Shown here piece after piece: positions 33,771 through 42,139 of a stretch of 64,000 nucleotides of DNA; the stretch's first letter is position 1; every line of letters starts with the position of its first letter. Both the position numbers and the translations under genes were made by a program. Location of the stretch: positions 62,001 to 126,000 of the forward strand of contig CANGYH010000006.1 in the NCBI GenBank assembly GCA_947458545.1. Direction: 5' to 3'. The notes under the pieces were generated by a model. That model saw nothing but the letters and a program-made list of their open reading frames with translations, had not been told where the DNA came from and made no database searches. The DNA comes from Cytophagaceae bacterium (GTDB lineage Bacteria > Bacteroidota > Bacteroidia > Cytophagales > Flexibacteraceae).

Positions 33771-35300
33771 CTACGGCTTCCACTCGATTTCCCATACCTG
33801 GCCGGGCAGGGCCAGGGTCGTAAAGGCCGCCCCTGCTGGGCGCACCACCGTTACCCGGCCCTCGGCCACAGGCAGGGTGCCCTGCTTGAGGACGTTCCGG
33901 GCATCCTTCTTGTGGAAGTACACCACCGCCTGCGCCTTGCCTGGAATGTTGATGCGGGCCTGGTGCCGCGCCTCCAGCCGCACGGTGAGGACGCCTTCGG
34001 GCTGGCCGCCCAGCAACAGGTGGGCGCGGCGGGCATCGGGCACGCCGTAGCCGAGGTAGTTGTTGGGGACCAGCTCCAGGTGGCCGCTCTGGCGCAGGGC
34101 ATCGGCGTACTGCTGGGGCTTGAGGCCGGGGTGGCGCTGCATCAGCGCACCCAGCAGGCCGGTTACCACCGGGGCGGCAAAGCTCGTCCCAAAGAGCGAA
34201 AACGCGGCCACGTCGGGCTTCACGTACGGCAGAGCCTCGGGGCCTATGCCGCTGTAGCCCAGTTTCTGCCAATTGTCTTGATAGGTAGCGCCTACGGCAA
34301 TAGCCCCCGGCGCATCGGCAGGTAGGTTGATAATGCCGCCCCACTGGGCATTACCCCCGTCGTTGCCGGCGGCTACCACCACGCAGATGCCTTTTTCTGC
34401 TATGGCCACGTTCACGGCCCTGGTTACCACGGCCGACTTGCCGTCAACGTCTGCGGGCTTGTGGTTTTCGGCTTTGTCGTCGTAGCCAAGCCCATAGCCC
34501 AGGCTGGTGTTAATCAGCCGCACCCCCAGCGAGTCCATCCACTCCATGGCCACCAGCCAGTGGTCTTCTTCGCGGCGGTATTCTTTGGCGTGGTTGTCGG
34601 TGCGGGCCAGGTAGTAATCGGCATCTGGCGCACCGCCGAAGCGGCGGCCCGGGCTTTGCCCCCCCACCAGCGTGAGCACGTTGGTGCCGTGGTCGTCAAT
34701 CTTACCCCCTTGCGGCCTGAAGAAGGCCAGGTTGGCGGGGGCCTCAAAGTCGCGGTAGGCTTTTACGCGGCCGTTGCCAAAGAGCTGCCGCAGCTCGGCG
34801 CTTTCGTCGGCATCGGCAAAGCCGGCGTCAATCAGCCCGATGGCTACGCCTTTGCCTGTAAGGCCCTCTTGGGCCAGCCAGGCCCCGCCCACCTGCCCCA
34901 GGCCACGGCTCAACTGCAGGCTATCGGCCAATGGCGGCCTTGCGGCCGCAGCCATGGTGCTTGCCACGGGCCGTACCTCGGCCACATAGGGCAGTTGGGC
35001 CAGGCGGCGGGCAACGGCAGGGCCTGCGGCAACACTCACGCCATTGAGCCAGCGCGAGCGCACCCGCACGGGCTGCCCGGCCAGTGCCTCTACCCCCTGG
35101 CAATAGGCAGGCGCGGGCCAGGCATCGCTCGCCTGGCGCTCGGCCAGGCCAGCGGTGCGTCGGGCCTGCAAGGCACGGGCCGATACCGTACCGGGCAATG
35201 CACCGGTGCGGTCTTTAAACAGCACCCAATATGTACCCTGCCCCCAAACCTGCAGCGACAGCCCCAACGACAGGGCCCCAAAGAGAAGCTTACGAATCAT
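33771..35300 (-). CDS. Secreted subtilisin-like serine peptidase (S8)
   Basis: 509 residues from the ATG at 35300 (MIRKLLFGALSLGLSLQVWGQ, signal peptide). A short propeptide-like region (residues about 22-115) precedes the catalytic domain: Asp in AIGLIDAGFADAD, His in IDDHGTNVLTLVGG, the oxyanion Asn in VVVAAGNDGG and nucleophile Ser in GTSFAAPVVTGLL. The Asp motif is DAG rather than the common DTG or DSG. The last 90 residues are beta-rich but lack a recognisable T9SS domain, so it is probably periplasmic or released. S8 enzymes degrade proteins or process exported precursors. Confidence 0.92.
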   Translation of the reverse strand: MIRKLLFGALSLGLSLQVWGQGTYWVLFKDRTGALPGTVSARALQARRTAGLAERQASDAWPAPAYCQGVEALAGQPVRVRSRWLNGVSVAAGPAVARRLAQLPYVAEVRPVASTMAAAARPPLADSLQLSRGLGQVGGAWLAQEGLTGKGVAIGLIDAGFADADESAELRQLFGNGRVKAYRDFEAPANLAFFRPQGGKIDDHGTNVLTLVGGQSPGRRFGGAPDADYYLARTDNHAKEYRREEDHWLVAMEWMDSLGVRLINTSLGYGLGYDDKAENHKPADVDGKSAVVTRAVNVAIAEKGICVVVAAGNDGGNAQWGGIINLPADAPGAIAVGATYQDNWQKLGYSGIGPEALPYVKPDVAAFSLFGTSFAAPVVTGLLGALMQRHPGLKPQQYADALRQSGHLELVPNNYLGYGVPDARRAHLLLGGQPEGVLTVRLEARHQARINIPGKAQAVVYFHKKDARNVLKQGTLPVAEGRVTVVRPAGAAFTTLALPGQVWEIEWKP

Positions 35301-35456
35301 AGCCGGCAAAAAAGAAGCAAGCGAAGTTAGGCCATGGCCCGGCCCCAACTGAGCAACGATGCTGCGCACGCAGCATTGTGTGGGTAAGCCTGGGGGTGGG
35401 TATACAACCACAAGCAAAGACACGCTGCGTAGCTTTAGGCCGCAGCTTGAAGCGTA

Positions 35457-35993
35457 ATGAAGCTTAAAATTTACCAGACCATCCGATACTACCCTGAGCA
35501 GACAGAAGAGGCTATTAAGGTAGGCGGGCCTATTCATTGCAATGATGAACTTGCCTGGCTGGGCAAAGGACATTGCTTCTGGGATACAAGCCTAGAGAAC
35601 GCGCACTGGTGGGGCCAAGTACATTATCAAAATCAATATGTAGTCTGCCAGGCCGAAATGGACTTCAACTGGGATACCTGCTTTGACCTTTTAGGTTGTG
35701 TAGCTCATAGAGCTTGGTTTATGGAGCAAATTCAGTTGGTAAAGGCCCAGCTAGGACCTCAGACGCCAGTACCCATTGCCCAGGTTCTTGAAATGCTTTT
35801 TGCGATACCTGAATTTAACTTTGGAGCCATCAGGGCCAATGGATTGCCCGTAGCAGATAGACCACCTATCGAGTCTGTTTTCCCCCAAGGCCGCTACGGT
35901 ATCGACTTATACAATCGCACACAGATTTGCATTCGCAACCTCCAAAAGGTTAACTTCCGCAACTTTCATGTGCTTGCAAAGGTTTACCCATAG
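35457..35993 (+). CDS. Putative ADP-ribosyltransferase-fold (DUF3990-like) protein
   Basis: 178 residues, not confidently assigned. Three landmarks in order resemble the small ART/PARP-like family. They are IYQTIRYYPEQTEEAI at the N-terminus (usually YHGT...), AWLGKGHCFWDTSLENAHWW near residue 35 (usually WLGxGxYFWExxxxxAxxWA) and RTQICIRNLQKV near the C-terminus (usually SHIQICVRNP). The catalytic-type His of YHGT is Gln here, so it may be inactive or diverged. CFDLLG matches the usual LDL after the second motif. Base composition is visibly more AT-rich than its neighbours, suggesting transfer. The next gene follows after 14 bp, an apparent two-gene unit of toxin-like layout. Function is inferred. 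Confidence 0.6.
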   Translation: MKLKIYQTIRYYPEQTEEAIKVGGPIHCNDELAWLGKGHCFWDTSLENAHWWGQVHYQNQYVVCQAEMDFNWDTCFDLLGCVAHRAWFMEQIQLVKAQLGPQTPVPIAQVLEMLFAIPEFNFGAIRANGLPVADRPPIESVFPQGRYGIDLYNRTQICIRNLQKVNFRNFHVLAKVYP

Positions 35994-36007
35994 CACTGGT
36001 AACACGT

Positions 36008-36355
36008 ATGGCGACGCAAAACATCAAGCCTGATCTTAATGCAGTAGGCAAGCAGTTTTCTGCCTTCGTAAAAGGGAAGACAAAGGATGAGTTACTGGCA
36101 GAGCTACAGGCTATGGGCAATGTAGGCGCGGCTGGCCCCAGTCTCGAGCAGATGTTGGTTAGCTTAGACGCATTGCAGGCACAAGACCAAGGTCTGCAAA
36201 AGACCCAGGCATTTTTTGGAGCATTGTCTGATCAGCTAACGCAAATGATCCCCCGCGGAGATTTGCCACCATCCGTGGCCAAAAGGGTCTATGAGGCCGC
36301 AATAGCTTTGAGGAAAGCCGCTAACCTGAAACCTCAGACAGAATCAGAGGCCTGA
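36008..36355 (+). CDS. Small helical partner of the ART-like gene
   Basis: 115 residues, no family recognised. The sequence is mostly amphipathic helix (GKTKDELLAELQAMGNV, LEQMLVSLDALQAQDQGLQK, VAKRVYEAAIALRKAANL) with no signal or membrane segment. It starts 14 bp after the ART-like gene, shares its AT-richer composition and would be co-transcribed. By analogy with toxin pairs it may bind or neutralise the upstream product, though it lies downstream rather than upstream. That role is inference from layout alone. Confidence 0.6.
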   Translation: MATQNIKPDLNAVGKQFSAFVKGKTKDELLAELQAMGNVGAAGPSLEQMLVSLDALQAQDQGLQKTQAFFGALSDQLTQMIPRGDLPPSVAKRVYEAAIALRKAANLKPQTESEA

Positions 36356-36395
36356 CGCGCCAACTTGCCCCCGCCTGTATCTTTGCGCCCACTGT

Positions 36396-36950
36396 ATGAC
36401 ACTGCGCGAAATTGCTGCCATTGCAGGCCGCCCGGGCCTGTTCCGCATCCTGAAGCCCACCCATGGGGGCGTCATCGTAGAAGCACTGGATACCAAAGCG
36501 CGTGAGGCCGTAGGCGCCTCGCAGCGGCTGTCTATCCTTTCAGAAATCTCGATGTACACCACCACCTCTGAGGGATCCGAGCCGCTGCCCAACATCCTGG
36601 CCAACGTGGCAGGCAAGCACAACAGCCAAAAACTACCCCTGACGGCCAAAGCCGACGGCGCAGACCTGGAGGCTTTTTTTGCCGATGTCTTGCCCGACTG
36701 GGACCGTGACCGCGTCTATCTGTCAGATATCAAAAAGCTGGTAACCTGGTACAACCTGCTGGCCCAGCACGCCCCCGAGGCCCTCAAGCCAGAGGCCACC
36801 GAAGAAACCGCTACCGCAGAAGCCCCCGCCGCTGAGCCAGAAGCCAAGCCCAAAGCCAAAGGCAAAAAGGCCGAGCCCGCCGAAGTAGCCGAGGCCCCTG
36901 CCGAGCCTAAAAAGCCAGCCGCAAAAAAGAAAAAAGAGGCCGACCTCTAA
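36396..36950 (+). CDS. DUF5606 family protein
   Basis: 184 residues. The conserved N-terminal domain (1-130) begins TLREIAAIAGRPGLFRILKPTHGG and continues VIVEALDTKAREAV, RLSILSEISMYTTTSEGSEPL and RDRVYLSDIKKLVTWYNLL. This Bacteroidota-specific domain has no known role. The last 50 residues are a Lys/Ala/Pro/Glu tail, low in complexity and basic at the very end (PAAKKKKEADL). A TATCTTTG box at 36378-36385 is 10 bp before the ATG, so the leader may be almost absent. A strong terminator follows, making it monocistronic. Confidence 0.85.
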   Translation: MTLREIAAIAGRPGLFRILKPTHGGVIVEALDTKAREAVGASQRLSILSEISMYTTTSEGSEPLPNILANVAGKHNSQKLPLTAKADGADLEAFFADVLPDWDRDRVYLSDIKKLVTWYNLLAQHAPEALKPEATEETATAEAPAAEPEAKPKAKGKKAEPAEVAEAPAEPKKPAAKKKKEADL

Positions 36951-36997
36951 GCATACCAGGTCTGAACATAACCGGTACCTTGTAGGGTTATCTACAC

Positions 36998-37025
36998 AAG
37001 GGGAGCTGCCTAGGCTCCCCTTTTT
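36998..37025 (+). terminator. Terminator after DUF5606 gene
   Basis: AAGGGGAGC-TGCCTA-GGCTCCCC followed by TTTTT at 37021-37025, on the plus strand 48 bp after the stop. Confidence 0.88.
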
Positions 37026-37081
37026 GGCACCACACGGCCTGCCCCTGCCCACCCCCAAACCTCTACCCTAAACCCGCAAGT

Positions 37082-38179
37082 ATGGACCCGCTACGCCAAC
37101 TCGTGTACGATGCACTCGGAACGGTCGAAGAGCCAGACCTAAAGAAAGACCTGGTAACCCTCGGCATGGTGCGCGAGGTAGAGGCTGCCCCAGGTGCCGT
37201 GCGCGTGGTGGTGATGCTGACCACCCCGGCCTGCCCCCTCAAAGAGCTCATCCGCAGCCGGTGCGAGGATGCCATCAAGGCCTTCTTTGCCCAGAAAGGT
37301 TTAGAGGAGCCGACCATCACCATAGACCTGACCAGCGAGGTAACCAGCGGCCGCAGTGGCGGCGGGCCCGTGCTGCCCGGCGTGCGCAACATCATCGCCA
37401 TTGCATCGGGCAAGGGGGGCGTGGGCAAAAGCACCGTCACGGCCAACCTGGCCTATGCCCTGGCCGCCAGCGGTGCACGCGTCGGCCTCATAGACGCTGA
37501 CATCACCGGGCCCAGCATCCCCACCATGTTCGGGTGCGAAGACGAGCAACCCGGCATGGTAACCCGAGACGGCCGCAACCTCATCGTACCCGTAGAGCGC
37601 TACGGCGTCAAGCTGCTCTCCATCGGCTTTCTGGCACCGCCAGAGGCTGCCGTCATGTGGCGCGGCCCCATGATGAGCTCTGCCCTCAAGCAGTTCATCC
37701 AGGATACGGAGTGGGGAGAGCTAGACTACCTCCTCTTCGACCTGCCCCCCGGCACCAGCGACATCCACCTCACGCTCGTCTCTACCGTGCCGCTCACGGG
37801 GGCCATCGTCGTCACCACGCCGCAAAAGGTGGCCCTGGCAGACGCGCAAAAGGCCGTCTCCATGTTTAAGCAGCCCCAGATAAACGTAGAGGTGCTGGGG
37901 ATCGTAGAGAACATGAGCTGGTTTACCCCGGCAGAGCTGCCCGGCAGCCAGTACTTCATCTTCGGGCGCGAGGGCGGCCGCCAACTGGCCGATCACCACA
38001 ACCTGCCGCTGCTGGGGCAAATCCCCCTGGTACAGTCCATCCGCGAGGCCGGCGACGATGGTCTGCCCGCCGTAGCCCAGCGCACAGAGTCTGCCAAAGC
38101 CTTCCGCGGCCTGGCCGAGACGGTGGCCCGCGAGGTAGCCATCCGCAACGCCCAAGCGTTGGAGAGCGCCTCTGCCTAG
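37082..38179 (+). CDS. mrp: Mrp/ApbC iron-sulfur cluster carrier ATPase
   Basis: 365 residues. An N-terminal DUF59/MIP18 domain (residues 1-95, DPLRQLVYDALGTVEEPDL, TTPACPLKELIRSRC) is fused to a P-loop ATPase (deviant Walker A SGKGGVGKSTVTANLAYALA, DADITGPSIPTMFG, LLFDLPPGTSDIHLTLV). The usual CxxC pair of ApbC is not obvious in the C-terminal part: GIVENMSWFTPAELPGSQYFIFG carries no cysteines where most homologues read MSxFxCP. The family carries Fe-S clusters to apoproteins in the cytoplasm. Loss of the cysteines may alter cluster binding and is worth noting. It is followed at 38211 by a dispersed repeat. Confidence 0.93.
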   Translation: MDPLRQLVYDALGTVEEPDLKKDLVTLGMVREVEAAPGAVRVVVMLTTPACPLKELIRSRCEDAIKAFFAQKGLEEPTITIDLTSEVTSGRSGGGPVLPGVRNIIAIASGKGGVGKSTVTANLAYALAASGARVGLIDADITGPSIPTMFGCEDEQPGMVTRDGRNLIVPVERYGVKLLSIGFLAPPEAAVMWRGPMMSSALKQFIQDTEWGELDYLLFDLPPGTSDIHLTLVSTVPLTGAIVVTTPQKVALADAQKAVSMFKQPQINVEVLGIVENMSWFTPAELPGSQYFIFGREGGRQLADHHNLPLLGQIPLVQSIREAGDDGLPAVAQRTESAKAFRGLAETVAREVAIRNAQALESASA

Positions 38180-38210
38180 AGGCGCCCAGTCCGGCCCTAG
38201 GTTGATATAA

Positions 38211-38259
38211 ACTGTCGCAAGTCTTCAGCGACCCGATTAGGTGAGCGATGACTTGTGAC
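38211..38259 (-). repeat. GTCGCAAGTC element, copy c (short)
   Basis: CTGTCGCAAGTCTTCAGCGAC, then CCGATTAGGTGAGCGATGACTTGTGAC. It carries the core stem GTCGC/GCGAC and the outer pair GTCGCAAGTC/GACTTGTGAC, and lacks the TTTGTCGGG extension of the other two copies. It sits between mrp and the glycosyltransferase. Confidence 0.75.
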
Positions 38260-38316
38260 CCTCCCACAGCAGCCCACCGCAACTCTCGGCTTCTCTACCC
38301 GACCTTTGCGGCCGTT

Positions 38317-39573
38317 ATGCATCTGCTGCTCATCCACCAATACTTTCTGGAAAAAGACGACGGAGGCGGCAGCCGCTTCAACGAGATGGCCCGGTACTGG
38401 GCTGCCCAGGGCCACCGCGTCACGGTGCTGGCGGGTATGGTGCATTACAACACGGGCAAAAAACTGGCCCGCTACCAGGGGCGCTACTTTTATAAGGAGC
38501 AATACGCCCCCGGCATTACCGTGCTGCGCTGCCACGTGTCAGAGAGCTACAACACCAGCTTTGCCGGGCGCATGTGGGGCTATCTCAGCTTTGTGGCCAG
38601 CGGGCTCTGGGGGGCCATCACCCGGCTAGAGGGCCGGTTCGATGCCATTATCGTAACCTCGCCGCCGCTGTTTGTGGGCATCACGGGCTACGTGCTGCAG
38701 CGCTGCTTTAGGGCGCCGCTCATCTTCGAGATCCGAGACCTCTGGCCCGAGTCTGCCATAGACACAGGCGTGCTCAAAAGCCCGGTGCTGATCCGGGCGG
38801 CCTATGCCTTCGAGCGTTTCATATACCGCAAGTCGGCCCTGATCAATGTGCTGACGCCTGCCTTCCGCCAGACGCTGGTAGCGCGTAAGGGCGTACCGGC
38901 CGCCAAGGTGGTGCTGATTCCCAACGCGGCCGATTTCTCACTGGCCGACGGCGTGGCCCGCCGGTTCGACAGGACCGCCTTCAGGCGTGCGCAGGGTTGG
39001 GAGGGCAAATTCGTTGCGCTCTACGTGGGGGCCCACGGCGTAGCCAACCACCTGGTGCAGGTGCTAGAGGCCGCCGAGCTGCTGCGCCACACCCCAGCAC
39101 TGCTGGTGCTGATTGGCGACGGCATGCAGCGCCCATGGCTGTTGCAAGAGGCCGAGCGCCGCAACCTGCACAACGTGGTGCTGCTGCCACCCGTGAGCAA
39201 AGAGCGCGTGTTCGAGTACATCCTGGGGGCAGACGCGGGCCTGAGCGTGCTCAAAAAGGCCGACACGTTCAAAACCGTGTACAGCAACAAAACCTTCGAC
39301 TACATGGCCTGCCGCCGCCCCATCGTGATGGGTATAGATGGCGTGAGCCGAGAGCTGGTAGAAACGGCAGGCTGCGGCCTATACGCCGAGCCCGAGCAGC
39401 CCCAGGCCCTGGCCGATGCCATTGCCTACCTGATGGCCCACCCAGACAAAGCCGCCCAGATGGGCGAGGCAGGCAACACCTACGCCCGGGCCCACTTCGA
39501 CAGGGCTGCCTTGGCCACAACCTACCTAGACAAGATTACAGGCCTGCTGCGGCATCTGGGCAGGGGGCGGTAA
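38317..39573 (+). CDS. GT4-type glycosyltransferase
   Basis: 418 residues from the ATG at 38317 (MHLLLIHQYFLEKDDGGGSRFNEM), preferred over an upstream ATG inside the repeat. The N-terminal Rossmann domain carries GSRFNEMARYWAAQGHRVTVL; EIRDLWPESAIDTG is typical of WbuB-like enzymes. The C-terminal GT4 domain has FVALYVGAHGVANHLVQVLEAAELL, LIGDGMQRPWL and the donor-binding SNKTFDYMACRRPIV. Such retaining transferases add sugars from nucleotide donors during polysaccharide or LPS synthesis at the cytoplasmic face of the membrane. A GACCTTTG box at 38301-38308 may be the -7 element. No other polysaccharide genes are adjacent. Confidence 0.9.
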   Translation: MHLLLIHQYFLEKDDGGGSRFNEMARYWAAQGHRVTVLAGMVHYNTGKKLARYQGRYFYKEQYAPGITVLRCHVSESYNTSFAGRMWGYLSFVASGLWGAITRLEGRFDAIIVTSPPLFVGITGYVLQRCFRAPLIFEIRDLWPESAIDTGVLKSPVLIRAAYAFERFIYRKSALINVLTPAFRQTLVARKGVPAAKVVLIPNAADFSLADGVARRFDRTAFRRAQGWEGKFVALYVGAHGVANHLVQVLEAAELLRHTPALLVLIGDGMQRPWLLQEAERRNLHNVVLLPPVSKERVFEYILGADAGLSVLKKADTFKTVYSNKTFDYMACRRPIVMGIDGVSRELVETAGCGLYAEPEQPQALADAIAYLMAHPDKAAQMGEAGNTYARAHFDRAALATTYLDKITGLLRHLGRGR

Positions 39574-39735
39574 GGCAGCATGGGGCGCTAAGCCAGCCAA
39601 TAAAAGAAGACGGGGGCCATGCCTTGCCCATGCAAGCCCAAAGGGAAGTGCGCACTGTTTTGCGCAAAAACACCCAGCGCCCACCTGGGCCGCGCAACTT
39701 TTTTTGCCCCAAAGGGCCTGAATGAAAGGCTTTTT

Positions 39736-39755
39736 GCCAAAACGCACATTTTGGC
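39736..39755. terminator. Hairpin between GT4 and phosphatase genes
   Basis: GCCAAAA-CGCACA-TTTTGGC, 7-bp arms, immediately followed by the dyad CCTTA-CAT-AAGG (39754-39765). It lies between two convergent genes and may terminate either, although a T-run is lacking. Confidence 0.4.
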
Positions 39756-39809
39756 CTTACATAAGGTTAGTTCCACCGAGCATTGGCACCGCGTAAGGTC
39801 TGTGTAAGT

Positions 39810-40298
39810 TCAGTTTTTAAGGCTCGGGTCACTTTCGAGCCTGCTGAGCAACCCCAGCGTGGCCCGCTGGAGTATCTGATACACCTGCTCAAACCCATCT
39901 GCACCGCCGAAGTATGGGTCTGGCACCTGCCCGTCGCCGGGTTCTGGGTCGTAATGGCGCATCAGGTGCACCTTGGCCTCGTCGTCGGCATTGCGGGCCA
40001 GAGCCAGCACGTTCTGCACATTCTGCTGATCCATGCAGACGATGAGGTTAAAGCGGTCGAAGTCTGCCCGGCCAAAGGTGCGTGCCCGGTGCGTCAGCGC
40101 AAGGCCGTGGCTTTCAGCATTTTGGCGGGTGCGTGGGTCGGGCAGCTCGCCGGTGTGGTAGCGGTTGGTGCCGGCGCTGTCGGCCTCGTAGCGGGCATGC
40201 AGGCCCTGGGTGGCCACCGCCTCCACAAACAGGCCTTCTGCCAGCGGAGAGCGGCAAATGTTGCCCAGACACACAAACAGAATGCGTTTTTTAGCCAT
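39810..40298 (-). CDS. Low-molecular-weight protein tyrosine phosphatase
   Basis: 162 residues from the ATG at 40298 (MAKKRILFVCLGNICRSP); the extra N-terminus of the longer frame is upstream spacer. The CX5RS P-loop is CLGNICRS (residues 10-17), and the general-acid Asp is in VPDPYFGGADGF (near 128). It removes phosphate from tyrosine in proteins such as the kinases of exopolysaccharide export, in the cytoplasm. A CACCTTTG box at 40339-40332 lies 33 bp upstream. It is convergent with the GT4 gene. Confidence 0.95.
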   Translation of the reverse strand: MAKKRILFVCLGNICRSPLAEGLFVEAVATQGLHARYEADSAGTNRYHTGELPDPRTRQNAESHGLALTHRARTFGRADFDRFNLIVCMDQQNVQNVLALARNADDEAKVHLMRHYDPEPGDGQVPDPYFGGADGFEQVYQILQRATLGLLSRLESDPSLKN

Positions 40299-40612
40299 AT
40301 CAGCCCTGGCCGGGGTCTTGCGCCCGGCCTGCAAAGGTGCAATGCCCGGTGCAACCACGTAAGGCCCGCCTTACGGTGTAAGGCAAGGGCCTGTTTTGAC
40401 GTGTTATGCTGTGTTAATAAAAATTTACAAGGCCTGGTTTGGCTTTTAGGTAGTTAATGGAAGGGCCCCGTATGCCAGGTTGGTGCAAGGTGTTTTCTAT
40501 TATCTGCCTGTGAGGTTTCACCTTTGAAGCGGCAAATCCATACTGTCAAGCCTCTCCTGTACCGACAAGACTCTTACCCTCTAAACCCAGCAGCATCTGC
40601 GCTGAGATTTTT
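40299..40612. other. Intergenic region between divergent genes
   Basis: 314 bp separating the phosphatase and the helical conserved protein. AT-rich around 40401-40430 (GTTAATAAAAATTTAC). A weak promoter-like CACCTTTG lies at 40519-40526 for the rightward gene. I see no gene or strong repeat in it. Confidence 0.4.
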
Positions 40613-42055
40613 ATGGCCAAACTGAAGAACATCATCAAGCAACTGGCGCCGAATGACTACCATGCCATTTACGACCAGCTCGTAAACTCCAATGCGGAGA
40701 AGAGCGCCTACCTGCTCAAGTTCATCCGAGAGCGCCAAATGTCTGACGCCAAGGTCATGGAGGAGTTGGACGTCAACACTAACGCCTACTACACCCTGCG
40801 CAGCCGCCTCAACCAAAAAATTGAGGAGTATCTGCTGCAGCAGATGGAGAACCCCCGCACCGACCTGCTCAAAAAGGTGGCCAACATCTCGGAGATCCTC
40901 TTCACCAAGAAGCGCGCCATCGCCATCGCCACCCTCAAAAAGCTAGAAAAGGAGCTGCAGGAGTATGACCTGAGCAACGAGCTAACGGTGGTCTATAAGG
41001 CCCTCAAGAAGCTGCACATCAACACGCCCGAGCACTTTGCCTACTCGCAGCTATACAACAAGCACGTAGCCTTCATGCTCGGCATAGACAAAGCCGAAGA
41101 CCTGCTGGCCGAGTACTTCCGCAAGTATGGCCAATACTACCTGTCAGGCTCCAAGACAGACCGCTTCGGCCTAGAGGTGCTGCTCAAAGAGATGGGCAAC
41201 GTCTGCGCCCTCTACAGCAGCCATCGCCTCTACGTGTACCAGAGCTGCATGGCCATCTTCCACCGCCTGTTTGTAGAGAAAGCCGAAAGCGAAGACGAGT
41301 CTGCCGAGCCTATCGAAGACATCCTGGCCAACGTAGAGAAGTACTTCGACACCTACTACCGCGACTCTATCTACTACAACCTGGACATCATCTTCAAGTT
41401 CCTCTGGCTGGAGTACTACAACTACTACCGCGTATTCCGCAAGGCAGAGAAGTTCTACGAAGAGGTCAACAACAACACCGGCCTGCTGCTGAGCAACTAC
41501 TCACTCTTCACCTTCCCCGCGCAGTTCCTCATCTCTAAGCTAGACCGCGCCGTACGCCAGGATACCGAGGGCCAGCTCTACGAAGAGAACAAAGAGCTCT
41601 TTGCCGAGTACGAGTCTGACGTAAACGATGTGCCCAAGCACGTGGTGTACGTCTGCTACCGGGCCCTCTCTTGCTTCTACGCAGGCAAGTATGAGGAGGC
41701 CGGCCGCTGGCTCAACAACATGCTCAACGACCTGAGCATGAAGAAGTTCCCGCAGGCGCTCATGGAGATTAAGCTGCTGCTGGCCCTCCAGTACTGCATC
41801 CAGGCCGAGTTTGACCTCTTTAACCAGACGGTCAACTCCATCCAGCGCCAGGTGCGCATGAGCGAGCAAGAAGAAGCGCTGGACCATGTGCAGCTCTTCA
41901 TCAAGCTCATGAAGGTGAGCCTGAGCGAGAACCGCAAGACCAAGGAGGAGAAGATCAAGGCCCTGGCCGAGAAGATCAACCAAATCAAGGTAGACCACTT
42001 CTCGCCCATGAAACACATCCGCCTAGACGACAAGTTTGTGGCCCGCCTGCTCTAA
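40613..42055 (+). CDS. Conserved all-helical protein, unknown (Bacteroidota)
   Basis: 480 residues without signal or membrane segments. It opens with a Lys-rich helix (MAKLKNIIKQLAPNDYHAIYDQLVNSNAEKSAYLLKFIRE) and then shows repeated helical hairpins of TPR-like spacing (for example HVVYVCYRALSCFYAGKYEEAGRWLNNML and FPQALMEIKLLLALQYC). It is rich in Tyr and acidic residues (YDTYYRDSIYYNLDIIFKFLWLEYYNYYRVF). The fold suggests a scaffold or sensor. Codon use is strongly biased to C/G-ending codons, as in highly expressed genes here. No recognised family, so no function is assigned. A strong terminator follows. Confidence 0.8.
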   Translation: MAKLKNIIKQLAPNDYHAIYDQLVNSNAEKSAYLLKFIRERQMSDAKVMEELDVNTNAYYTLRSRLNQKIEEYLLQQMENPRTDLLKKVANISEILFTKKRAIAIATLKKLEKELQEYDLSNELTVVYKALKKLHINTPEHFAYSQLYNKHVAFMLGIDKAEDLLAEYFRKYGQYYLSGSKTDRFGLEVLLKEMGNVCALYSSHRLYVYQSCMAIFHRLFVEKAESEDESAEPIEDILANVEKYFDTYYRDSIYYNLDIIFKFLWLEYYNYYRVFRKAEKFYEEVNNNTGLLLSNYSLFTFPAQFLISKLDRAVRQDTEGQLYEENKELFAEYESDVNDVPKHVVYVCYRALSCFYAGKYEEAGRWLNNMLNDLSMKKFPQALMEIKLLLALQYCIQAEFDLFNQTVNSIQRQVRMSEQEEALDHVQLFIKLMKVSLSENRKTKEEKIKALAEKINQIKVDHFSPMKHIRLDDKFVARLL

Positions 42056-42082
42056 TCCATACCCATCGTCCCCAAGCTTCAG

Positions 42083-42115
42083 CGCCCAGGTTGCTTTTGC
42101 AGCCTGGGCGTTTTG
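42083..42115 (+). terminator. Terminator after the helical protein gene
   Basis: CGCCCAGG-TTGC-TTTT-GCA-GCCTGGGCG followed by TTTT at 42111-42114, on the plus strand about 28 bp after the stop. Confidence 0.85.
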
Positions 42116-42139
42116 TTGTGCGTGTATTTTTACGGGCGT

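Noticed and set aside
33403-34344. 313-codon minus-strand frame
   Set aside because: All but its last 104 codons overlap the subtilase out of frame; only the 33403-33717 part was kept as a gene.
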